Shown one piece after another: positions 17,401 to 28,256 of a stretch of DNA of 28,653 nucleotides. Within the stretch, counting starts at the first letter, position 1. Each line of letters opens with the position of its first letter. The notes beneath the pieces were generated by a model. That model was not told the origin of the DNA, made no database searches, and saw only the letters and a program-made list of their open reading frames with translations. A program made the translations under genes and the position numbers. This DNA is from Chara braunii (taxonomy: Eukaryota; Streptophyta; Charophyceae; Charales; Characeae), in NCBI GenBank assembly GCA_003427395.1, contig BFEA01000032.1:5035286-5063938 (forward strand), given 5' to 3'.

Positions 17401-19919
17401 CTGGTTTACGGCCAGTCCTGAGACCGGACTGCGTCCCATAGTGGGATTTAAAACTAAACATAAAAAAAAAAAAAACAAAACAATAAATAAAACTCAGAAA
17501 ATCTAAAAGAAACCGGAGTAGGAAAGGGGGACCGCTGATTCTTGGTCCACGACCCAGTCCNGCGGGCCGACAATCAGGGCTCCCCAACAAGAACCAAGGG
17601 GGATAGTCCCGAGGGACCCTCAACCCCTCGATCGTCCTCCGCTTCCTTACTGTTTCGCTGCTCCGCTCTCCACTGCTCTCCGCCAGCCTCGATCCCGGGA
17701 TCCGCCTGGTGAAAACTCAGTGACATAACCTATAGGGCTAAGCCCAAGCCTGAATTAGATGCGGGCTACCCTGTATATGAATTGCATGGTCAACCAGCCT
17801 GGGCCTGCCCTTCAACCCCGTGACCCCGCACACGTGCCGTGCTGGCCTATCCCCTCCACCCTGGCCTTGTAGGATCGTGCTCTGCTATCTCGAAGGTAGG
17901 TGTCGCCCAGCTCACTGCGTACGTTGCCTCTAAGTGCCGCGATTGCGGCATGTGGCCTTCATAGCCTGCCGCAGCTGGCTTTCTATCACCGCCTTGCCGG
18001 AAAAACCCCGACACTTCTCCACTAGACTCCATTCGCATTGCCTTCCCTCTCACTCCTCCGATGGCTCCGACCTCTAGCTAGTATTCAGCAGAGCTCTAGT
18101 GTTCACATCCTCCTTACTGTGTAGTCTCAAAGGCGTCGTCTTTCAGTGAGTCAACGAAACCTCCCCACCGTAAACCTACTGACCAGCTCCATGCTGTCCG
18201 TGGCTTCGTCGGTGACCGCAGGACTGTGGTCCACGCGGCTTGGTAAAAAATTCACACGGCTGCCGACGGCTAGCTACTTACGCACGCCCACAAAGTGCAT
18301 GCTCACACACTCTCTAATCAACCTAAACGCGCGTCTGCCATCTCTGACTTCCTAAAGTCAGTTGCGGCTGGCCGAACTATATGCCACCCTTCCAAGTATC
18401 ATCCCGATCGCACCTCCTACAAGGTGTACCAAACACGCACAACTACCCTTGTAAGGGTAATGGTGCCGACAACGCAGTCTGCTTTAGAGGGAAGAGTGTG
18501 AGAAGTCCCGAACTCTCTTGGTTGGTCTCATACGCTCGTCTGAAGGTAGGAAACGATTGACCAGCGGGCGAGCATAACGTTCCTGATGTCCAGGCACTCA
18601 GCTGGAGGGGGCAAGTCGGCGACAATGCGTGCCCAGCGCAAGTCGTTCGCAAGGATGCTCGCATAGGCGAGGCGGCGAGCACGGTGTGCTCAACACCGCT
18701 TCCAACTTTAGATCTTGGGAGAGGGTTCAGCGAACTTCAGTCGTGAATAGCGAGAACAACCAATGGCACTGGTACATAAGCCTGACGACTGAGTATTGCC
18801 CGTGTCAAAACGCCCTCGAAGCAGAAGGGAGCGGCTAGAAGCAACGAACCGACGATTGAGTGATGCTAACGTTCTAGTTGCAGGTAGCAGCAGCCAAGAC
18901 CATTGATATGGGAAACGGGGGTTACTGCCCCAAACAAGTAATCAAGCCTTTCGATGATCAGATGGTCTAGCAGCCCCGCCGATTGGTGAGTCCCGCCACT
19001 TTTTGCTGGCGAGATAATCGAGCGTTTTCGCAGATGCAGAATACAGGCACTTCGAAGAGCATCCAATCTACCATCTCTGAGGCAAAGCTGGGGGGGGGAA
19101 ATAACGACGAGCCCCTACTTCTGACACGAACAGGTACGTGTGACCGGATACTAATTGGGGCGACACACAGAACGACCACGCGGGAACTAGCACATGGAGA
19201 GCTCTCCGCGCATTGCATCGAGGGAGAGAAGGGTTTTGTTTAATAATTAATCAAACACTAATTAAGTATATTTCTCTCTTACACGACATTGTTGTTCGTG
19301 AGAAAGGGGGCTCCGTCAGCGAGAGAACTGAAGGTGGTCAGTGCCTAACCTATTGCATGTGAGAAGAGAGAGAGAGTGAGCGAGAGGGAGGGTACACGAG
19401 GAGAGAGGCATCAAATAGAACTACGAACGAGAGGGTGATGTGAGCGAGATTTTGATCCTTATTTTGAGGGCGAGCACATTTGAGTTCGACAACGGACGAC
19501 TAACGAGATGGGTACATCAGAGGTGTGAGACTGTTTACACAGAGAGACTGAGAGAGCGAAAGGGGGAAAGAAATACAGTTGAAAAACGAGCTATCTGCAA
19601 GCAGGCTACAGGGGAGCTTCTCGCGTAACTGGGTTTTTAAAAAGAAGAACCATGACATTTCATTATCTGACTGTGAACTCTTCATTTGAAAGTTAGTCAA
19701 CTTTAGTGCCCTGTCGACACTCGCTTCTTTTATCTAATTGTACTATCCTGTTCCTCTCTTTTAAAGGGCTGAGTTGAAGTGTGAGAGGAAGGCACTCGGG
19801 GTTGGGACTGACGTGGATTCTGAGATAGCTTGTAGGAAAGGAACATTTGAACTGAACCATGTAATTTGCTACTCATATGCGCTCTGATAATGACAAAAAA
19901 AAACTATATAAAACAAGGC
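17401..19919. other. Unassigned region
   Basis: No gene recognised. It contains an A-run (17462-17474) and a TGCCGC-GATT-GCGGCA hairpin (17936-17951). 19240-19275 is A+T-rich and 19360-19560 is purine (GA)-rich. Open frames are short, overlapping and motif-free. Confidence 0.45.
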
Positions 19920-20499
19920 GGGCGACAGGTGGGCAACAGAAGGCTCCCCTACTGAGCACTGAGGGCCTCTGAAGAGGGCGCAGCGAGTGACAGGCGCTGT
20001 TGCCCTTGGCTTCAGCGAACAGTAGGAGCCCCTCCCCGGGTTTTCCTCACACCGGCCCTGTATCGTGTGTCGAATGCCTGCTCACGTACCTCCACAGCGT
20101 GCCAAGTACCTGCTTACGTACCTTCCTTGCGCGCTGAGGACTTGCCTTCTATCTTCGTTGTGTACTGAGCGTTTGCTCGTAAGTTTCCGCCGTATCTCGA
20201 GTCTGCCAGGTCTGTACTTTGCTGTGGGACTAGTCCAGCCAGCGCTACCAGCGGCGCTAGACGTTCCATTGGTCCACGCAGGCTCGGCGCCCTGCTGTAC
20301 AGCAGAGCACGACCGGCCTGTAGCCGCGGTAGCCTCTGGGCTCACCCAGGGACGCGAAGGTAAGGGGGCCGGCGCGATCTTTTCGACTGCACGCCAAGTA
20401 CCCTCCAGTCGTGTTATGGGATGTAAGGGAAGGGAGAGGAAAGAAAACAAAAATCAAGGAAAAGTCGAGAATCAAACCAGTTCACTCCCCTTTTCCTTT
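19920..20499. other. Unassigned stretch before a compound microsatellite
   Basis: A 177-codon plus frame begins at 20065 but ends as poly-Ser and poly-Tyr from the (TTC)n(TTA)n tract, and a 122-codon minus frame covers the same DNA. Neither shows a domain, so I call no gene. Confidence 0.4.
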
Positions 20500-20522
20500 T
20501 CTTCTTCTTCTTCTTCTTCTTC

Positions 20523-20554
<32 letters not shown>
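20500..20554. repeat. Compound (TTC)n(TTA)n microsatellite
   Basis: Seven or more TTC units pass directly into about eleven TTA units. Confidence 0.97.
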
Positions 20555-22699
20555 GTTTGCCTTCCGTTCCGCGGGGAGAAGAATGGATCGTTTTTTAACT
20601 TCAACTGCAAATGGGCGGCCTGGGCGACCTGCACTGGCCAGCCCTTCGAATCCCATTTACAGCAGGCGCAGCTGTCAAGCACTGCGTCGTAAGGCTCCAA
20701 AATGGAGCACCCGCAGCCGTGTCGGTAGGAGGTTCATCACCCCCTGCGGGAGGTCATAAGCCCCCTCCTTGCCATCGGACACGGGTGCCCATCAGGGGTA
20801 GCCCGTTGGTCCTCTTTGAAGAGGGGAGGGTGACCATTGGTATCCCGTTATGGGACCACCTGCGCCGAGCCTGCAGGTCACTTCATGCCAAAGGCAGCCG
20901 TTGAGGTTCGGCCTCTCGTTTTTTTTCTTCGTTTTTTATTGTCCTATTAAAATTCTGGAAAACAATACTGAATACCTCCTTTAGAGCACAGGGACCGCGG
21001 CCCATACTATCCTACAAAAATAGGGACTGCTGCGTTACTCGTAGCTGGCCAGTAGGCGCACGCAGGCTACCTCCCCGAGCCAATGCGGGTAATCTGAAGG
21101 ACGGGGTGCAGGGCGGTGAAGTAAGCAGGTGGTAGGCTGTCTGTGTGCGAGGCCGGATGTCGAACTTCGGCTATTCTGAGAATGCGCGGCTATGGCTCTG
21201 CACGACTACACACCTGACTGCTGGAATCTTATAACTCGCTGGAGGCCGATGTCCAAGGAGCGACCCTGGATCACCACCATCCTCAACTATGACGGGGAGA
21301 AGAAGCCAAGTTAAAAATCAACGTAGAAGGGGCAAGGGAAGAAGAGATGAGAGCGGATCCAAGACTGCAGGCGGTCGTGACTGAAGCGAAGAGCAGGGCC
21401 AAGCGTAGGTGCAGACGGGACGGCGTCACGGCTGACGTCCAGGTGACAGTTGCCTACCATGAGGCAGCAACCTCCACAGACACGGTGGAACGGGAGCAGG
21501 CGCACCTGGACCGGGACTCAAGAGGTGAGAGCGAGGTCAGCGACGCAGGGACCCTGTCCTGGCATGGGTTGGACCAGTGGAGGAGAGACCATCCGCCGGC
21601 CGATCCAGTAGACAGCGGCCCTGCGGCCAACTCACGAGGACGACGGCAAGACAAAGAGGGTTAGGCAGTTACGGGAGAGAGAAGCGGACACCTGTCAGGG
21701 GGTTCTGGTAGAGGAAGGATCGGACGTCAACTCGCGTCGACGGAGTCACTGAGTGAGAAGGGGGAGCATTCAGAGAAAGAATGAAAGAAAGTGAGAGAGA
21801 AAGGACAGTGACATGCGGTCAGTCAGGATCAAGAGAGAGTCAGTGTGCATGTGAAAGGTGACGGGGTGCACAAACGACACAGACGAGAAGGAAGGAGTGT
21901 GATTGCAGAGGGCGGCTCAAGGGACATGTGGGAAAGAGCGCGAAGGTGTGCGAAGGTAGGCATACCTCCTGTTTTGCTGACGTCAACTGGTCTCTCTCGA
22001 GCAGTCATTGTCGACTGCTAGTGAGCTTGCGTGGAAAACGAGGCACTATGTCGAAGTTTATGCCCTGACACCTCTAGCATAGTCCGTTGTTGGCCGATCA
22101 TTGCCGCCTTGGAGGGATGGGTAATTTCGTCACGCAAGACGAGATGTGCACGCTCATTGATGTTGATGTCAACTCTGTCCTTATCGATTCGGGTCATCTA
22201 ACGTTGCTGGGTTTTGTCTTGAGCGAAGTGCGACGGGACCGAGATATTAGTAATGTGAGTGAGGGATGTCATACCCCCTCCAGTTACAGCATGTGAGTGG
22301 AGAGACGAAACGCGCGTCGTTAATGACAATGTCACGGAGGGAAAGAAGAACAAGCGGGTGGGCAGTCGCGATCGAGGGAGACGGCGAGAGAGAGTACACA
22401 CGGAAGTTGGACATGAAAGAGAGAACGAGGTTGACGTCTCTCTCTCGTGAGCTCTCGCGAGTTCTTTGGGAAGTGAAGCCCGTGGCCTCGTAGTGGGACA
22501 TGCCAGTACAGGCAGAGAGAAAGGGGGCATTTTCAATCATGCTCGGGAGGGGCGAGTGAAGACAGACGTGCGTCCAATTTTCTCTTGCAGCTGACATCAT
22601 CCATGGTAGATGAGCTTAGCTTGCTCCTGATCAAGCCGAGGAATCAGTGGAGCAGGAAAGGGCTCTTAGCAGTAATGACAATAATGTGCCTTGCATGCT
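20555..22699. other. Unassigned region
   Basis: No gene recognised. 21347-21664 (+, 105 codons) encodes a charged, low-hydrophobicity peptide without known motifs. 21760-21830 and 22340-22440 are purine-rich. 22590-22699 leads into the second LINE. Confidence 0.4.
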
Positions 22700-22900
22700 C
22701 GGATGGCAGGGTCTATTGCTCCGATATTTAGCATCTTGCTGACAAAGGATGGCCTCGCCCCTCAAATGGCCCAAAATATACTCACCAAACAAATTTACAA
22801 ACTGGGCAGATGGGGTAATACATTCACATCATTGCTGGGGCATGCACTAGCCATTAACACATCTGTTTATTCTATGATGTGGTACATAGTGTCACTCTGG

Positions 22901-23022
22901 ACCGTTCCGGACCATACAATCAAGGAGCTTAACCGTAAAGCAAAAGCATACTTGTGGTTTCGACCATTCCGGACCATACAATCAAGGAACTTAACCGTAA
23001 AGCAAGAGCATACTTGTGGTCG
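22901..23022 (+). repeat. 62-bp tandem duplication inside LINE copy 2
   Basis: ACCGTTCCGGACCATACAAT (from 22901) and ACCATTCCGGACCATACAAT (from 22963) begin two copies with a few substitutions, ending in CATACTTGTGGT. The 62-bp period is not a multiple of three, so the duplication shifts the frame. Confidence 0.95.
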
Positions 23023-24428
23023 GGTGACCCAAACAAAGAGAACTGCATACCAAAGATAGCTTGGCATTACATCACAAGGAAACCAAAAAAGAAGGTCTTC
23101 GTATCATAGACCCCAAACAGGAAACCAAAACCTTACAAGTTAAATGGATAGTCAAACTACTGACTAAGCCTGGTACAACATGGAATAAACTGGCCTTGGA
23201 TAGCATTAGGGGCCTAGCACCTACAGCCACACCAGCAAATATGCCCGGCCTGTTCTGGGTAACGACCAAGGAATGGAGTCCAAGTACACGGCGCAGAAAT
23301 CAACGAAGAGGAACCGATCCAAATGAAGTCAGACCCCCTACACCATAGTGGACTGCATTGTTACGGATACGCGGGAAGTCGTGCCAAGGAAAGTGGGTAT
23401 ACCCATAATCCAAAGAAAAGTACTGGGTCAACCCCTGTTTGGTAATCTGTGGGTGAGAGATGAAAGTGATCACCAACTATCCCTTAAGTCTAGAGGAAGG
23501 AGATGGTTATCATGGATCAAACATGGAGTTTGGAAAGTGAGCCATCTGTGGAACGAGGAGAAAAAGGACTGGATGACAGAACAGGAACTTGCCTCCCAGC
23601 TCAAAGGATGTCACCAACGAGATGACAATTTACAATCAATTATCAACTGCATCCCAGAAGGCTGGAAGCAGTTGTTGAGCGAAGTCTCAACTTGGAAATT
23701 GGGTGAATGGGGAGTGAGAGTGCAGGATTTAACCCCCACAAGGGCCTATCAATTCTCCCATAAACAGCAAGGGTCAGATACCCTGGCAGTGTTTACCTCC
23801 TTCCACTTTACCCCCTCCACGCAAGGCCTTCCATCTATCATGAATAAGGAAGTGGAAAGATCAGTCCTAAACCCTTTTGTACTCAGAAAAGTCAAGAGTG
23901 TTGGGTTCATGGCCAAAAACAATCTTCAGAATAGATACGGCGATTCAAGACCTGGAATTTGATCCAGCAGAGTGGGCTTGGACACCAGACCGAAGTAGAA
24001 GCCTCAAAACTAACGTCTCCATTCAGGAATACACAGTCAAGCTGGGATACAACTTACTCCTCAAAACAAAGGATCCTGAGTCCTGACCCAATGCTCAAGA
24101 ACAGATGGCAGAAACTAACAGGTCAAGACGCTAGTCAGATCCCACAAATACCATGGAAAAATTTCAAGTCAATTCGTCCGGTTAAAATCAGAAGCCTACT
24201 ATGGCTCATCTCATACGTAGCTCTACCGGTCAACCAGTGGTTGCATATCAGAAGAAGCAAGAATGACCCTAACAGTTCAGATTATGCGTGGTATTTTCAA
24301 AAAATGAACCAGAAGATATGCTACATTGCCTGATACGCTGTAGAGAGGCGACCGGATACTGGGCGAGGGCCTCGGATCTCTGGGATTCCCTCTTCTCGAC
24401 TCCCCTCCCTGAACATCCCATCCAACTC

Positions 24429-24492
24429 CTTTTATGGAGTAACATCCCAGCTCAATTCCACTTTTATGGAGTAACATCCCAGCTCTATTCCA
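24429..24492 (+). repeat. 32-bp tandem duplication inside LINE copy 2
   Basis: CTTTTATGGAGTAACATCCC followed by AGCTCAATTCCA (24429-24460) is repeated as the same segment with AGCTCTATTCCA (24461-24492). The 32-bp period again breaks the frame. Confidence 0.95.
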
Positions 24493-25181
24493 CAAGACAG
24501 AGTGGTTTGGAATGATCAGAAAGGTAACGCTGTGGTCCATCTGGAAGGAAAGGTGCTGTAGAACCATTGAGGGACTCTCAACTCCAAGGGAGAAGGTATG
24601 GGCGGAGACAAGGACTTTGATTCAGGGGGAGATCCTTTGTAAGTGGCACAAGACGAGACAGTCCATGCCAGATGACGAAGAGCAACATAATAGAATCAAG
24701 GCAACATTCACTAAGATGTGGCTTGCAAGGGGCAACGTGGCAGAGATAAATGACTTCCACATACGATGGAAAGGCTGGCACAACTCAGAAGCAGGGTGGA
24801 GAAGGCAGAGATCCCAGCCAGCAGAAGGGCAACATCCATCACAGGTGACTTAAGATTGGAGGGCGAATTCCGAGACTGCAACTTCCGTAGCTTCTCTTGC
24901 CTTTCTTGCTCTTTATTACTTATCTGACCGGCTCATGTAGTAGACCTGAGAGGAAAGGTGGAAGTAAGGCAAGCTGACAGTCAATCCTCCACGATGCGGG
25001 AGTAATCAATGCTGGTCAGGGTTCCTTCGGTCGGACGGAAGGAAGCGTGAGTGTGTGTCATGATGTAATATTTCTTTCTGACTTGCCGGTGGAATAGGAA
25101 CTGGACTGATGCTCCCCAGAATGGAAATGGAGTCACGGCCATAAGGACCTGTCATGAAAAAAACAAAAAAACAAAAAAATA

Positions 25182-25677
25182 GCTGAGAGGAAAAAGCAAG
25201 GATAGTCCTCATAGGAGGCCTATGAGCAAATATTAGGTGAGTACGACTAAATAGCAGATAAATTGAGATCTGTCTCAGAATTGTAGCAGCTAGGCTAACT
25301 TAGGCAGGGGTGAGGGATGGTACATCCCTCTCACAGGAAGTAATCAATGTCATCCGCTCGGACCTCTCAACCATAATGGGAGGAGTGTGTGTGCGTAACT
25401 GTTGTAAAAAAAATGGAAAGGAGCCAGAACCGCAAAAAAAAAAAAACAAAAAAAAAACACCGGAAGGGCTAAACGCCTCAGAAGAAAGGAAGAAGAAAAA
25501 CCATGAATACCGAATGCTAACCGCCTCAGAAGAAAGAGGAAAAACAAAGGAAAGTTAGACAAGGTTTAAGGAAAGATTGGGCAAGAAGAGCATACCTTTC
25601 TTCGAGGAGGCAAAGGGCAACAAACAGAGGGCAAAAAGCAGCAGGAATGGCACGAACAGTACCGGCACCAGAACAAT
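25182..25677. other. Stretch between LINE tail and triplet tract
   Basis: Contains A-rich DNA (25406-25413, 25434-25457) and a two-copy ~48-bp repeat carrying CCTCAGAAGAAAG (about 25476 and 25524). No gene seen. Confidence 0.5.
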
Positions 25678-25708
25678 AGTAGTAGTAGTAGCAGCAGCAG
25701 TAGCTTTG

Positions 25709-25751
<43 letters not shown>

Positions 25752-25771
25752 CAGCAGCAGCAGCAGCAGCT

Positions 25772-25820
<49 letters not shown>

Positions 25821-26452
25821 CAGTAGTAGCAGCAGTAGCAGTAGTAGCAGCAGTAGTAGTAGCAGCAGTAGCAGTAGCAGTAGCAGTAGTAGCAGTAGCA
25901 GTAGCAGTGGCAGTGGCAGTAGCAGCAGTAGCAGTGGCAGTAGCAGTACCAGTACCACTACCAGTAGTAGTACACTAGTAGCAGTAGCAGCAGTAGTAGT
26001 AGCAGTAGTAGTAGCGGTAGTAGCAGCAGTAGCAGCAGTAGCAGCAGTAGCAGCAGTAGCAGCAGTAGCAGCAGTAGCAGTAGCAGTAGCAGCAGTAGCA
26101 GTAGGAGTAGTAGCAGTAGCAGTAGGAGTAGCAGTAGCAGCAGCAGCAGTAGCAGCAGCAGCAGTAGTAGTAGTAGTAGTAGCAGTAGTAGCAGTAGTAG
26201 CAGTAGTAGTAGCAGTAGCAATAGCAGTAGCAGTAGCAGTAGCAGTAGCAGTAGTAGCAGCAGTAGCAGCAGTAGTAGTAGCAGTAGCAGTAGCAGTAGC
26301 AGTAGCAGTAGCAGTAGCAGTAGCATTAGCAGCAGCAGTAGCAGCAGCAGTAGCAGCAGCAGTAGCAGCAGCAGTAGCAGCAGCCGTAGCAGTAGCAGTA
26401 GCAGTAGCAGTAGCAGCAGTAGCAGTAGGAGTAGTAGCAGTAGCAGCAGCAG
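25678..26452. repeat. 775-bp AGC/AGT triplet tract
   Basis: Nearly every triplet is AGC or AGT, with rare AGG, GGC, ACC or TGC changes. It includes an almost pure (AGC)n run at about 25750-25814. Sub-blocks have their own periods: AGCAGT (6 bp, 26221-26255 and 26283-26325), AGCAGCAGT (9 bp, about 26026-26075) and AGCAGCAGCAGT (12 bp, about 26331-26380). All frames on both strands stay open over long distances (for example 25566-26477 on minus) because the unit is a triplet without stops in those frames. The resulting poly-Leu, Ala/Thr or Val/Ala peptides are artefacts. Confidence 0.97.
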
Positions 26453-26756
26453 AGTTGGAAACAAATATAAGAAACACAGCATGGTATAGACAATTTAGAG
26501 TTAGGTTTCGTAAGGATAAATAAGCTCAAATTAGTTAAACGCAAGTCAACTTTGGAGACTTCCATTACTCCGCAGGCCATTGTGAAATCTCCACCAACGC
26601 GGCCTGTGTTTTACATATGATTTTCTTTGTTAACAGGAGAATCATACTGACCATGTAAAACAAAGACCCTTAATACAGGTGATCCTAAGAGCAACGAAGT
26701 TGCCTCTACCAAGAAAATTTGGGAACGCCTTCAGCTTTTTTGTCCATATGCCGGCA
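26453..26756. other. Unassigned stretch between triplet tracts
   Basis: An imperfect inverted repeat, TGTTTTACATATGATT (about 26607) against AATCAT...ATGTAAAACA (about 26640-26662), lies around a TTTCTTTGTTAACAG string that resembles a splice acceptor. I see no gene to go with it. Confidence 0.4.
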
Positions 26757-26869
26757 ACAGCAGCAGCAGCCGCCGTCGCAGTGGTAGTCGTAGTGGTAGT
26801 CGTAGTAGTCCTAGTCGTCGTAGTCGTAGTAGTAGTAGTAGGAGGAGGAGGAGGAGGAGGGGGAGGAGG
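26757..26869. repeat. Second triplet tract (AGC, then CGT/AGT, then AGG)
   Basis: CAGCAGCAGCAG passes to GTAGTCGTAGT-type triplets and ends in an (AGG)n run with a GGG unit. It is separate from the 25.7-kb tract by about 300 bp. Confidence 0.93.
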
Positions 26870-26945
26870 AGGAGAAGCAACAATCCGATAAGCAACAGAT
26901 CGCATGATGCAAAGATTTCAGAGCAGTAAGTTCAACATTGTATGC

Positions 26946-27029
26946 CTGCACTCTTATGCACTGGAGCTAAAAGAGACTGAAATCAGTCTGCACTCTTATG
27001 CACTGGAGCTAAAAGAGATTGAAATCAGT
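26946..27029. repeat. 42-bp tandem duplication
   Basis: CTGCACTCTTATGCACTGGA begins both copies (26946 and 26988). They differ at one position (GAGACTGAAATCAG against GAGATTGAAATCAG). Confidence 0.97.
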
Positions 27030-27905
27030 TAAGAACTTAAGGTACCGTGCAGAGAGAGACTCACCTTGTGTGCTTCCTTAACGACTTTATGACAACAGGT
27101 CCGATCGTAAGGTTTGGAACGAAGTTTCTGTCAAGGACAACAAACACATCCACTATCAGAGATTAGCGAGTGCTGTTCCGCGTCCCTCTCGTTTTCCATT
27201 TCCAGATTAGTTTTCATATTTCTGGTTCCTATCTGGTTCCATTTCGAGTTTCCTTCTTCTTCAGAGTTTTCTCAAGTTTCCCCCAAGTCCCCTTCTTGTC
27301 GCACTTCTGTCTTGCTTCCTTAACATTTTTTAAAAGTTCTTTAAAAAGGACGATGGATAGACGGACAGACCGAATCAGTAAGACGGACAAACAAACGGGT
27401 GGACAGACAGACAACCGGACAAAGGGACGGATGGACAGAGACAGAGAGACTGCAAGTCTTTTTTTTCCACCACTCACCAAAGTGCAAAATCCGTGAGTGA
27501 ATCTTAGCTACAACAACTGCTATGAACTTTAGCAGCAGAAGTTTAGCTGATTATGCTCTTCACTAATGCACAAAGGATGACAGAACCTTTGGCTTTACCA
27601 TGCACTTGACAACTTCCATTCGTCCAATGTCCCTACCGTCTTCCCCCAAACACAGTGGACAGTCATTATCCCTGTATCTATAGAGAAAGACAGTGAAAGT
27701 TTCCCCAAATACAGCTAAAATGACCATGCCAGGCATGCCTTCTATTGAGGGGAAGATGGTAGGTATCATGATTGTTCGCCAGAAAAAGCCATCTCCTAAA
27801 CCCTAAGAAGTTAAGAACCCATAAACCCACGACCGTGGTGAGTTATCAGAGGTGCAACTGACCAGGACATAGAAAGTAATTGAAAAGCATAGATTCAGAG
27901 AAAAC
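27030..27905. other. Unassigned stretch with pyrimidine-rich and GACA-rich parts
   Basis: 27175-27330 is pyrimidine-rich. 27345-27450 is a degenerate (GACA/GACG)n tract. A minus frame at 27769-27563 (68 codons, containing DCPLC) is unbroken but matches no family I recognise; I leave it uncalled. Confidence 0.4.
27345..27450. repeat. Degenerate (GACA)n-like tract
   Basis: Repeated GGACAGAC, GACGGACA and GGATGGACAGAGACAGAGAG words, from ATGGATAGACGG to GAGACTG. Confidence 0.8.
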
Positions 27906-28256
27906 GTGGTACTTTTTGATGACATGAACAGCAAGCCGAATATCCTGAGAAAATGCAATACACGATCAGTGCACAAATGCTCAGATCCGCAACAATATGG
28001 TATGTGTGGCGAGGATTCTCCACAGTTTTTGGCAAATGGTGCACGGCTGATTGATGTCCTAGGCACAACTGTTTCCAGCCGTAAATTTGTTGATCAACCA
28101 AGACATCACAAGCAAATGTCAAGCGAGCTCCTGTCCCTAACATTCACTATGAACAGCAGATTCAGAAAAGGTACCTCAACAGTAGTTAAAAGGGCAAAAG
28201 GGCAAATCCACACTACTGTCTATTTGAAGCTCGAACAGAAGTCTGGAACAGTATGA
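27906..28256 (+). CDS. Possible coding fragment, unknown function
   Basis: An open stretch of 116 codons. Its last part overlaps the first copy of the 300-bp tandem duplication. From 28116 it reads MSSELLSLTFTMNSRFRKG and ends out of frame relative to copy 2. In copy 2 (28415-28597) the same start continues into NPHYCLFEARTEVWNSMKNA and a stop; copy 1 lacks 7 bp there (after GTAGTTAAAA) and so leaves that frame. A single Cys-rich patch (HKCSDPQQYGMC) is the only visible feature, and I recognise no domain. It may be a gene fragment, transposon debris or chance. Confidence 0.25.
   Translation: MVLFDDMNSKPNILRKCNTRSVHKCSDPQQYGMCGEDSPQFLANGARLIDVLGTTVSSRKFVDQPRHHKQMSSELLSLTFTMNSRFRKGTSTVVKRAKGQIHTTVYLKLEQKSGTV

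Larger units (their letters stand above)
22700..25181 (+). mobile_element. LINE ORF2 remnant, copy 2 (5'-truncated, with 3' end)
   Basis: Begins in the thumb region just after the RT palm (LLTKDGLAPQMAQNILTKQI), so the palm is missing. The first part matches copy 1 (SMMWY, GLFWVTTKEW against GLFWIITKSW). The C-terminal half follows in pieces: a 204-codon open stretch 23348-23962, the RT-type zinc segment (KNRWQKLTG to LWLISYVALPVNQW, then EPEDMLHCLIRCREATGYW), and LWSIWKERCC to about 24853. Frames break at the 62-bp duplication (22901), at an A-run near 23085, near 23340, near 23960, at an A-run near 24300, and at the 32-bp duplication (24429). Where C-x2-C is expected before EPEDMLHC the sequence reads Y-A-W-Y. 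An A-rich tail (25155-25181) after an untranslated stretch probably marks the 3' end. 5' truncation with a 3' tail is typical of target-primed reverse transcription. It is inactive. Confidence 0.9.

Noticed and set aside
20065-20598. 177-codon frame
   Set aside because: Its C-terminus is poly-Ser/poly-Tyr from a microsatellite and the minus strand is equally open; no motif.
21347-21664. 105-codon charged frame
   Set aside because: No domain, no context and no splice or promoter evidence; chance in stop-poor G+C-rich DNA is likely.
25566-26482. Long open frames (up to 303 codons, minus; others plus) over the triplet tract
   Set aside because: They encode homopolymeric Leu, Ala, Thr or Val runs and exist because AGC/AGT triplets make no stop in those frames; there is no unique protein sequence at either end.
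26606-26662. Hairpin around a TTTCTTTGTTAACAG acceptor-like string
   Set aside because: Arms are imperfect with a large insertion, and there is no gene around it.
27563-27769. 68-codon minus frame containing DCPLC
   Set aside because: Short, with no family recognised and no start or splice evidence; mentioned only within the surrounding stretch.
27797-27808. Plant telomere repeat (CCTAAACCCTAAG)
   Set aside because: Only about one and a half units; chance.
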